A DNA stretch of 29,913 nt from JAGWRA01 sp035534615 (GTDB taxonomy: Bacteria > Acidobacteriota > Vicinamibacteria > Vicinamibacterales > CAVVIG01), in assembly GCA_035534615.1 (NCBI GenBank), contig DATLRO010000018.1:1-29913 (forward strand), read 5' to 3'. The stretch's first letter is position 1; every line of letters begins with the position of its first letter. A program made the translations under genes and the position numbers. The notes beneath the pieces were generated by a model that searched no databases, was not told where the DNA came from, and was given only the letters and a program-made list of their open reading frames with translations. Shown in pieces: positions 23,965-29,913 of the stretch.

Positions 23965-24447
23965 ATGTCCCATCCAGATGCGCCGACGCTGGACGACTAT
24001 CGGGGCCTGGCCGAGTTCCGGTACCTGATCCGCCGATTCCTCCGCTTCAGCGAGCAGACCGCGCGCAGCGCCGGCCTCGAACCCCGCCAGCACCAGATGC
24101 TGCTCGCCATCAAGGGGCTGCCCTCGTCCCATCACGCGACGATCGGCGCGCTGGCCGAGCGGCTGCAGATTCAGTCGCACAGCGCCGTCGAACTCGCCAA
24201 CCGCCTCGTCGCACGCGGCCTGGTGCAGCGCCGGCCGGGCCGGACGGACCGGAGGCAGGTACTGCTGGAGCTGACGCCGGAGGGCGAAAACGTCCTCAAG
24301 GGCCTGTCGGTGACGATGCGCGCCGAGCTGCGATCGCTCGGACCGACGCTGGTCCGATCGCTCAACGCGATTCTGGCGGAGCACCGGTCGGCGGAGCCGC
24401 CGGACGCCGACGCCGCCGATCGGGACGCCGCGCGCACGCGGCCGTAG
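23965..24447 (+). CDS. MarR-family transcriptional regulator
   Basis: 160 aa. Winged-helix domain in the middle: HATIGALAERLQIQSHSAVE forms the helix-turn-helix, then ELANRLVARGLVQRRPG and the wing DRRQVLLELTPEGE, with flanking dimerisation helices. The C-terminal 20 residues are polar and Asp/Ala-rich. The start at 23965 is set by the family N-terminus and by the -10 box directly before it. The frame upstream to 23329 shadows the nicotinamidase-like gene. It may control itself and the divergent hydrolase; no clear operator palindrome was found in the gap. Confidence 0.9.
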   Translation: MSHPDAPTLDDYRGLAEFRYLIRRFLRFSEQTARSAGLEPRQHQMLLAIKGLPSSHHATIGALAERLQIQSHSAVELANRLVARGLVQRRPGRTDRRQVLLELTPEGENVLKGLSVTMRAELRSLGPTLVRSLNAILAEHRSAEPPDADAADRDAARTRP

Positions 24448-24659
24448 CGGCGGCTGTTGCCCCGGCGGACCGGCGGCCCGCACCGCGTCCGAAGCGCCAG
24501 GAGACCATGATAGCCGGGGCGCGGCGGTCATCGCCCCATGTCGGGTCGCGGCCGGCCGCCCTGCGCGGCGGGGCCGGCCGGATCATGTGCGGAGGGGGAC
24601 AGCCGGTCCGGACCCGTCGATAATCGGGCGGGCCGATCCATCCGGCGGCTGGCGCGGCG
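24448..24659. other. Gene-free gap
   Basis: These 212 bases lie between the convergent MarR and receiver-domain genes. I see no credible coding frame, RNA gene, repeat or U-run terminator in them. Confidence 0.6.
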
Positions 24660-25172
24660 TCACGCCGCGCCGCGTCGGCGTTCGCGAAAACGTTCGAAGA
24701 GCAGGATTGGGGAGCGGCTGCGCCCGGCGGCCGCGGCGGCCGGCGCCAGGACGGGCGCTTCGGGGAGCGACGCGCGTGCGTCACGGGCCCGTGCCGCGAG
24801 GTCGGTCACGTACCGGCGGCGCTCTTCGATCAGCGCCACCCGGATCCCCAGCTGGTCCATGCCGAACGGCTTGGACAGCAGATCGGCACCACCCGCCGCC
24901 GCGACATCCTCCGGCGGATACGCCGCCGGATGCATCGTCATCGCGATGACCGGCAGCTCCGACGCCATGTGCCGGGCCTGCCGGATCAGCTCGAGCCCGC
25001 CGGTGTCCGCCATGTCGAGGTCGACCACGAGCAGATCGAGCTGGTGCGCGCGCAGGCAGTCGACGACGCCGGCGGCCGAGGTCGCGGTGCTCACGCGATG
25101 GCCGGCGCGCGCGCACACCGAGGCCAGCAGCTCGGCAATCGGCGGTTCATCGTCTGCGACGAGAATGTGCAT
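24660..25172 (-). CDS. Response-regulator receiver-domain protein with basic C-terminal tail
   Basis: 170 aa from MHILVADDEPP. Acidic-pocket Asp7 and Asp8, phospho-acceptor Asp51 (VVDLDMA), the Thr in IAMTMH and Lys in SKPFG mark an intact receiver domain (about residues 1-120). The remaining 50 residues are helical and Ala/Arg-rich, with no recognised DNA-binding or enzymatic output domain. No histidine kinase is adjacent. It may signal by protein contact, as CheY-like proteins do. A longer frame to 25262 adds a Gly/Ser-rich N-terminus unlike receiver domains. Confidence 0.85.
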   Translation of the reverse strand: MHILVADDEPPIAELLASVCARAGHRVSTATSAAGVVDCLRAHQLDLLVVDLDMADTGGLELIRQARHMASELPVIAMTMHPAAYPPEDVAAAGGADLLSKPFGMDQLGIRVALIEERRRYVTDLAARARDARASLPEAPVLAPAAAAAGRSRSPILLFERFRERRRGAA

Positions 25173-25264
25173 CGCCGGGGAAATCGGCAGACCGTGTGCG
25201 CTTCTTGAACCCTCTGTGTGCGATTCCGCGCCGGGCGCGCCGCCGCGTGACGCGGTGTGCACCG

Positions 25265-25291
25265 GCGGCGGAAGCCGGGGGCTCCCGCCGC
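25265..25291 (-). terminator. Stem-loop just after the E1 gene
   Basis: GGCGGAAGCC (25267-25276) pairs with GGCTCCCGCC (25280-25289) except for one A-C mismatch, with two extra pairs outside and a GGG loop. It begins 14 bases past the stop of the E1 gene on the minus strand. No U-run follows, so it is only terminator-like. Confidence 0.35.
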
Positions 25292-25304
25292 GTCGGTCGG
25301 GACG

Positions 25305-27353
25305 TCAGAAGGCCAGGACGCCCCGGGCGGCCTGGAGCACCTTCTCGCTGCTGGGCAGGATGGCGCGTTCGAGGATGCGATTGAAGCCGACCGGCGTGAA
25401 CGTCGATCCCACGCGCCCGATCGGCGCGTCCAGATCGAGGAACGCCTCGGCCTGAATCTGGGCGGCGATCTCGCCGCCGAAGCCGCCGTGCACCTTGTCC
25501 TCGTGAGCGACGAGCACACGGCTGGTCTTCCGGACGGACCGGAGGACGGTCTCGAGGTCGAGCGGCACGAGCGAGCGCAGGTCGATCACCTCGACGCTCG
25601 TCCCTTCGGCCGCGAGCGTCGCGGCGGCGTCGAGCGCGAAATGCACGGCGGTGCCGAACGCCACGATCGTCAGGTCCGTCCCCTCGCGGCGCACGCGCGC
25701 CCGGCCGAACGGCACGGCGAACTCCGCCGGGACGCGCGCCTTCGCCCCCGGCAGGTTGTAGAGGTGCTTCGGCTCGAGGAACAGGGTGATCCCACGCGAC
25801 CGGATCGCCGTGCGCAGGAGCCCGGCGGCGTCGTCGGCGAACGCCGGCACGACCACGCGGAGGCCCGGCAGGGTCGTCAGCCAGCCCTCGATGTTCTGCG
25901 AGTGATAGAGGCCGCCGCCGATGTAGCCGCCCGAGGCGAGCCGCACGGTGATGTTCGGCGCGAAGGCGCCGTTCGTCCGCCAGAACTCGTGCGACATCTC
26001 GACCATCTGCTCGGCCGCCGGCCAGAAATAGTCGGCGAACTCGGCGCCTTCGATCACGAGCCGGATGCGATCGTCCAGCCGCGAGAAGCCGTCGGCCGTC
26101 CCCATGATGTAGTCCTCGGCCAGCGGGGCGTTCTGCACGCGCGTCGGACCGAACTCCTGCTGCAGGCCCTTGGTGACGTTGAAGACCCCGCCCTTCTCCC
26201 GGTTGGCGACATCCTGGCCCCAGAGGAACGTGTCCGGGTTCCGCCGGAACTCCTGCTTCAGGGTGTCGTTGATCGCGTGCAGCAGCGTCTGCTCCTCGCC
26301 GGACCCGTCGGGCAGGCCGTCCGGCCAGTCGGCCGGCGCCCACGGCTCGGGCACCAGGTGCGTGAAGATGCTCGCCGGATCCGGATCCGGGGCCGCCCGC
26401 ACCCGGCCGGCCGCCCGCTCGTACTCCCCGGCGTTGGCCGCTTCGATCTCGCGCAGATCCGCCTCGGTCAGCAGCCCGTCGTCGAGCACGCGCCGGCGGA
26501 ACCGCGGGAGCGGATCGGCCGCCCGGGCCGCCGCCAGCTCGTCGGGCGAGCGGTAGAGATCCTGCCGGTCGGAATTCGAGTGCGATCCGATCCGCACGCA
26601 CGCGGCGTGAACGAGCGCGCAGCCGCGGCCGCTCCGGACGTACGCCACGGCTTCGCGCATCGCGCGGAACGCATCGAAGACGTCCGTGCCGTCGCAGTGG
26701 ATGATCGCGACGTTCCGGAACCCCCGGAAGTTGTCGCTCGCGAACTCGTTCGCCGTCTGCTCCGCCTTCGGCACCGAGATGCCGTAGCCGTTGTCCTGAA
26801 CGACGAAGACGACCGGCAGCTGTTCGCGGCTCGCCCCGTTCACCGCTTCGTAGAAATAGCCTTCCGACGTGGACGACTCGCCGACCGAGCAGAAGACGAT
26901 CGCCTCGCGCCCGTAGACCTTGACCGCGCGCGCCAGCCCCGCGGCGTGCTGCGCGTGGTTGCCGACGCACGACGAGGTGTTCTGAATCCCGATCGCCGGC
27001 TTGGCGAAATGATTCGACATGTGCCGTCCACCCGACGCCACGTCGTCGGCCTTCGACAGGCCGTTCAGCAGGATTTCGTCGACCGTCAGGCCGGCAGCCA
27101 GACAGGTGGTCAGGTCGCGGTAGTACGGAAACAGATAGTCGCGGCCCGGCCGGAACGTCAGGCCGAGCGCGAGCTGGATGCCGTCGTGCCCGGCGTTGGG
27201 CGCGTGATAGCTCCAGCCGAGTCCCTGCTTCAGATAGTTGGGGGCCTTCTCGTCCAGCGTCCGGCCCATGTGCAGCAGCTGATACCACCGCTGCACTTCG
27301 TCCCGCGCGGGCCGCGCCGCGCCCGTCTCCCGGGTCCTGGTCTCCACCGCCAT
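25305..27353 (-). CDS. Fused alpha-beta E1 component of a 2-oxoacid dehydrogenase (branched-chain type)
   Basis: 682 aa from the ATG at 27353, which has GGAGGTG nine bases upstream; a GTG at 27365 lies within that site. The first half is the E1-alpha domain, with HAPNAGHDG and the thiamine-diphosphate motif running from VGESSTSEGYFYEAVNG to QDNGYGIS. The second half, starting near QDVANREKGGVF, is E1-beta, with APLAEDYIMGTADG, EGAEFADYFWPA, SGGYIGGGLYHSQN and the C-terminal transketolase-type domain (LVAHEDKVHGGFG). E1 decarboxylates 2-oxo acids and passes the acyl group to lipoyl-E2. Neither E2 nor E3 is in the window. Branched-chain keto acids are the most likely substrates, which would feed iso/anteiso lipid synthesis. 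Confidence 0.9.
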   Translation of the reverse strand: MAVETRTRETGAARPARDEVQRWYQLLHMGRTLDEKAPNYLKQGLGWSYHAPNAGHDGIQLALGLTFRPGRDYLFPYYRDLTTCLAAGLTVDEILLNGLSKADDVASGGRHMSNHFAKPAIGIQNTSSCVGNHAQHAAGLARAVKVYGREAIVFCSVGESSTSEGYFYEAVNGASREQLPVVFVVQDNGYGISVPKAEQTANEFASDNFRGFRNVAIIHCDGTDVFDAFRAMREAVAYVRSGRGCALVHAACVRIGSHSNSDRQDLYRSPDELAAARAADPLPRFRRRVLDDGLLTEADLREIEAANAGEYERAAGRVRAAPDPDPASIFTHLVPEPWAPADWPDGLPDGSGEEQTLLHAINDTLKQEFRRNPDTFLWGQDVANREKGGVFNVTKGLQQEFGPTRVQNAPLAEDYIMGTADGFSRLDDRIRLVIEGAEFADYFWPAAEQMVEMSHEFWRTNGAFAPNITVRLASGGYIGGGLYHSQNIEGWLTTLPGLRVVVPAFADDAAGLLRTAIRSRGITLFLEPKHLYNLPGAKARVPAEFAVPFGRARVRREGTDLTIVAFGTAVHFALDAAATLAAEGTSVEVIDLRSLVPLDLETVLRSVRKTSRVLVAHEDKVHGGFGGEIAAQIQAEAFLDLDAPIGRVGSTFTPVGFNRILERAILPSSEKVLQAARGVLAF

Positions 27354-27429
27354 GCGTCTGTTCACCTCCGCCCGTCGGGTGCGTCCGACGTCCGCCTCCC
27401 TGTCAGCCTACCGCAAACGGGGCCGATCT

Positions 27430-27446
27430 GTTCGCTGCGGGCGAAC
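27430..27446 (-). terminator. Short hairpin between the ClC and E1 genes
   Basis: GTTCGC (27430-27435) and GCGAAC (27441-27446) are perfect complements with a five-base loop, in the 129-base gap between the end of the ClC gene and the start of the E1 gene. No U-run is present. It may weakly separate the two transcripts. Confidence 0.3.
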
Positions 27447-27482
27447 GGCAGAGCTGGAGCCTGGTGCGTCGTCCACGGGCGG

Positions 27483-29255
27483 TCAGACGGGCGCCGGCTC
27501 GGGAGCCCCGCGCGTGGTCAGGGCGCGGAGGATGTCGGACTTGGTGACGATCCCGTCCAGCCGGCCGTCGGCCGACGTGACCAGCAGCAGATGCTGGCCG
27601 CTCCGGCTCGTCAGCAGCCGGAGCGCCTCCATCAGGTCGCAGTCGGGTGGCACGCGCGTGACCTGCCGGTCCGTCAGCTCGCCGATCGTCGCCTGATTCC
27701 ATCGCTCCACCGGCACGCGGGCCAGCGCGCGCATGGGGATCACGCCGACCGGCCGGCCCTCCTCCAGGACCGGATAGACCGCATGCAGGCGCCGGCGCGC
27801 GCCGACCCGTTCGGCGAACGCCCGGACGGTGAGCGATGCGTCGACCGACAGCACCTGCGACTGCATCGCTTCGCGGACCGGAACGGCCCGCAGCTCGCTC
27901 ACCTTCACGCCCTCGTGCAGCCGCTGGTCGCCCGACGCGGAGGCCTCACCCGAGACCGCCGAGGCGACCGCGGCGCCGATCAGCGCAGGAATGATGTAGG
28001 CGTGCCCGCCGGTCGCCTCCGCGACGAAGACCACCGCCGTGAGCGGCGTCTTGTAGCCGGCCGCGATGAAGGCGGCCATGCCGACGGCGGCATAGAGATC
28101 GATGACCGGGCTGTGGGCGATCGACTGGGCGAACGCGACGCCGAAGGCGCCGCCGGTCAGGAACAGCGGCACGAACATCGCGCTCACCCCGCCGACCCCC
28201 AGCGAGAACAGCGTCGCGGCCAGCTTGAAGACGCCGAAGGCGACCAGCTCGAGCGAACCGTGATGATGCAGCAGGATGTCGGGCACGGCCTCGTAATTCG
28301 GCCCCAGCGGGATCAGCGATCCGTTGAAGATCCCCACGAACGCCAGCCCGCAGATCCCGGTCAGCGCGCCGCCGGCCGCCATCTTCACCCAGTGCGGCAC
28401 GGACAGACCGACGACGAAGGTCCGGAAACGGCGGAACGTAATCGTGAACGCCATGGCGACGAGGCCGCAGATCAGGCCCAGCAGCGCCGACCAGAACAGG
28501 TCCCGTTCCGTGAACGTGGCGCCCGCCGCGAAATCGAACAGCGGCTGTGCCCCGAGGAACGACGCGAGGGTGATGTAGGAGACGACCGAGGCAATCAGCG
28601 AGGGCAGCAGCGCCTCGTGCGCGAGATCGTCCTTGTACGGCATCTCGAGCGCGAAGACGAGCCCGGTGAGCGGCGCCCGGAAGACTGCCGCCATGCCGGC
28701 GGCGGCGCCGCTGATGAGCATGATGCGCCGATCACGCGGCTCCAGACCGACCCGCCGCAGCTTCGTCCAGAGCCACGACCCGAGCGCCCCGCCCCCGTAG
28801 ATGCTCGGCCCCTCGAGCGCGGCGCTGCCGCCAGACCCGACGGTGGCGATGGCCGCCAGCAGCTTGGGCACGACCGGGCGCATCTGCACGTCGCCCTGAT
28901 GCTCGTGGTACGAGCGGATGATCTCCTCGGTCGAGTGCTCGTCCGGGTCGGGCGTCAGGTACTGCATGATCAGGCCCGCCACGACGAACCCGCCGACGAG
29001 ACCGGGCACGATGAGCAGGCGATGGTGCAGGTACGCCGCGAGCACGAGCGGCCACATCCAGTACAGGATGATGCGGGCGATCAGCGTGATGACCAGGCCG
29101 GTCACCACGCCGATGATCGGCGCCACGATCAGCCACTTGTGCAGGTCGCGGGAATACGTGGCGGCCAGATCCTGGTGGACGAGCGCCGTATATTTCCGCA
29201 GCCAGGGGCGGAGGCGGGAGGTCGGTGTCTGGTTGACCGTCGGTGATGCGTCCAT
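27483..29255 (-). CDS. ClC-family chloride channel/transporter with C-terminal CBS pair
   Basis: 590 aa. The membrane domain (about residues 40-430) has the gating glutamate at residue 148 in AALEGPSIYGG, the inner glutamate in VFALEMPY, and VSAMFVPLFLTGGAFG as the GxFxP-type anion site. The usual GSGIP(E) motif is replaced by EHSTEE (106-111). Two CBS domains follow (about 450-585), MQSQVLSVDASLTVRAFAER and the stretch ending GIVTKSDILRALT, a likely nucleotide-sensing module. Both glutamates suggest an H+/anion exchanger. No clear ribosome-binding site precedes the ATG. It lies upstream of the E1 gene on the same strand. Confidence 0.9.
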   Translation of the reverse strand: MDASPTVNQTPTSRLRPWLRKYTALVHQDLAATYSRDLHKWLIVAPIIGVVTGLVITLIARIILYWMWPLVLAAYLHHRLLIVPGLVGGFVVAGLIMQYLTPDPDEHSTEEIIRSYHEHQGDVQMRPVVPKLLAAIATVGSGGSAALEGPSIYGGGALGSWLWTKLRRVGLEPRDRRIMLISGAAAGMAAVFRAPLTGLVFALEMPYKDDLAHEALLPSLIASVVSYITLASFLGAQPLFDFAAGATFTERDLFWSALLGLICGLVAMAFTITFRRFRTFVVGLSVPHWVKMAAGGALTGICGLAFVGIFNGSLIPLGPNYEAVPDILLHHHGSLELVAFGVFKLAATLFSLGVGGVSAMFVPLFLTGGAFGVAFAQSIAHSPVIDLYAAVGMAAFIAAGYKTPLTAVVFVAEATGGHAYIIPALIGAAVASAVSGEASASGDQRLHEGVKVSELRAVPVREAMQSQVLSVDASLTVRAFAERVGARRRLHAVYPVLEEGRPVGVIPMRALARVPVERWNQATIGELTDRQVTRVPPDCDLMEALRLLTSRSGQHLLLVTSADGRLDGIVTKSDILRALTTRGAPEPAPV

Positions 29256-29387
29256 GCGTGTGCGTCAGCGTCCCGGCCGATCCCCGGCACGGGGACGTCG
29301 GCGGAGCCGGGGGCGGCCGGCGGAGGACAGGCGCGTTCTCATCCGCCTGGTGTTTCGCGACACGCCATCCAGCCTCGACCTGCTTCT

Positions 29388-29407
29388 ATTATATCGTGTC
29401 ACGATAT
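29388..29407 (-). promoter_or_regulatory. Operator-like perfect palindrome overlapping a consensus -10 box
   Basis: ATATCGTGTCACGATAT (29391-29407) is a perfect 17-bp palindrome with a one-base centre, in an AT-rich island of an otherwise GC-rich region. On the minus strand it overlaps TATAAT (29393-29388), a consensus -10 that would drive the ClC gene with a leader of about 125 bases. On the plus strand TATTAT (29387-29392) could serve the phosphatase gene. The site therefore looks like a repressor operator in a 275-base divergent gap. The regulator is not identified. Confidence 0.6.
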
Positions 29408-29530
29408 TTCTTGCCGTCCTCCCGAACCGCCCACCGACGGTGAACGCCACCGGCGCATTCAGCGTCCTACCCCTCAGGGCGGCGCAGTCAGCCTGACGGC
29501 CGCCGCGGGCGCAAAAGAGACCGCCCGCTC

Positions 29531-29913
29531 ATGCCTGTTCCGCTCGACGCCGCCTTCGAACAACAGCTCGTCGAACGCCGCCAACGGCTGCAGGCCGTCC
29601 TCGCGTCGGCCACGACCGCCGGCCCACCGGCGGTACAGGCCCTGCTCTGAGGAGCCGCTCGGGCTCGATCGGCTCGTGGCAGACCTCGCAGTATCCGAAT
29701 GATCCCACGAACGGCTCCGTCTATTTCATGCTGGGCGACGTGTCCGGCAAGGGTGTCTCGGCATCGGTGCTCATGGTGCACCTGCACGCCATGTTCCGGA
29801 CGCTGATTCCGGTCGGGCTGCCGCTGGCTCTGATGCTCGAGCGGGCCAGCGGCCTGTTCTGCGAGAGCACGCCCGCCAGCCACTACGCCACGCTGGCGTG
29901 CGTCCGGGCGGAC
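29531..29913 (+). pseudogene. Rearranged SpoIIE-type PP2C phosphatase gene with DksA-like N-terminus (cut by window edge)
   Basis: An ATG at 29531 opens a 39-residue start, ending in VQALL and then TGA (29648-29650), that resembles the helical lead-in of DksA/TraR-like zinc-finger proteins. From about 29695, in another frame, the SpoIIE phosphatase domain reads forward: SVYFMLGDVSGKGVSAS (metal-site Asp in GDVSGKG), then HLHAMFRTLIPVGLPL and SHYATLACVRAD to the window end. Between them about 50 bases carry the zinc finger on the opposite strand. Compared with intact homologues as I recall them, roughly 15-20 residues before and about 60 after the finger are missing. As written it cannot make a normal protein. 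An assembly error near a contig end is a serious alternative to a real rearrangement. Confidence 0.7.
29649..29699 (-). other. Inverted DksA-like zinc-finger fragment inside the phosphatase gene
   Basis: Read on the minus strand these 51 bases encode FGYCEVCHEPIEPERLL, the start of a DksA/TraR C4 zinc finger (Cys-x2-Cys). It is exactly the piece missing between the forward N-terminal segment and the forward phosphatase domain, but in reverse orientation and without its flanking residues. Confidence 0.75.

Noticed and set aside
25257..29246. A plus-strand open frame of 1329 codons opposite the E1 and ClC genes
   Set aside because: Its translation is low-complexity Arg/Asp/Gln/His/Ala sequence typical of the antisense of GC-rich genes. 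Both minus-strand genes are clear family members.
29488..29883. Minus-strand frame of 131 codons at the right edge
   Set aside because: It is opposite the phosphatase domain, whose GDVSGKG motif and family pattern are clear. The zinc finger is in a different minus-strand frame.
1..29913. CRISPR arrays, insertion sequences, prophage, rRNA or tRNA genes
   Set aside because: No regularly spaced repeats, transposase or integrase motifs, or RNA gene signatures were seen on either strand by eye.

Overview
This is a very GC-rich bacterial window (I estimate about 70% G+C by eye) with tightly packed genes, Gram-negative envelope genes (TolC-like outer-membrane factor, HlyD-type adaptor) and hopanoid biosynthesis genes. 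No rRNA, tRNA, CRISPR array or insertion sequence was seen. The gene mix (HpnI/HpnJ hopanoid genes, a MacB-type permease without its ATPase domain, and a SpoIIE phosphatase with a DksA-like zinc finger) fits a soil Acidobacteriota-type genome. That assignment is inference and needs a marker-gene check.

Region 1 (21-18254, all minus strand) is a run of sixteen co-directional, closely spaced or overlapping genes. In transcription order they are ispH, squalene-hopene cyclase (shc), hpnA-type sugar epimerase, hpnG nucleosidase/phosphorylase, two zinc alcohol/polyol dehydrogenases, a NodB-type deacetylase, an efflux-like set (periplasmic adaptor, TPR protein, MacB-type permease, TolC-like channel), hpnJ radical SAM, two SMR-like small membrane proteins, hpnI glycosyltransferase and an ArnT-like membrane glycosyltransferase. 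Together they describe most of a line from isoprenoid precursor to hopene, through side-chain processing, to bacteriohopanetetrol (BHT) glucosamine and its cyclitol ether, with possible translocation and further glycosylation. The known HpnK deacetylase (YdjC/ChbG family), the adenosyl-transferring HpnH and the HpnN transporter are absent from the window. A NodB deacetylase and an efflux-type transporter sit where HpnK and HpnN functions would be needed.

Region 2 (18444-25172) is a mixed housekeeping block: an Old Yellow Enzyme flavoprotein, a secreted M16 zinc peptidase and a dienelactone hydrolase on the plus strand, a nicotinamidase-like hydrolase (minus) divergent from a MarR regulator (plus) with a probable leaderless start, and an orphan receiver-domain protein (minus).

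Region 3 (25305-29913) holds a fused alpha-beta 2-oxoacid dehydrogenase E1, a ClC-type anion channel/transporter with a CBS pair, and a perfect 17-bp operator-like palindrome overlapping a good -10 box. At the window edge is a rearranged SpoIIE-type phosphatase gene whose DksA-like zinc finger lies inverted between the two forward-reading halves.

The strongest candidate for an undescribed system is the combination in region 1 of BHT-cyclitol-ether genes with Arn-like parts (NodB deacetylase, SMR pair, ArnT-like transferase) and a dedicated tripartite transporter.
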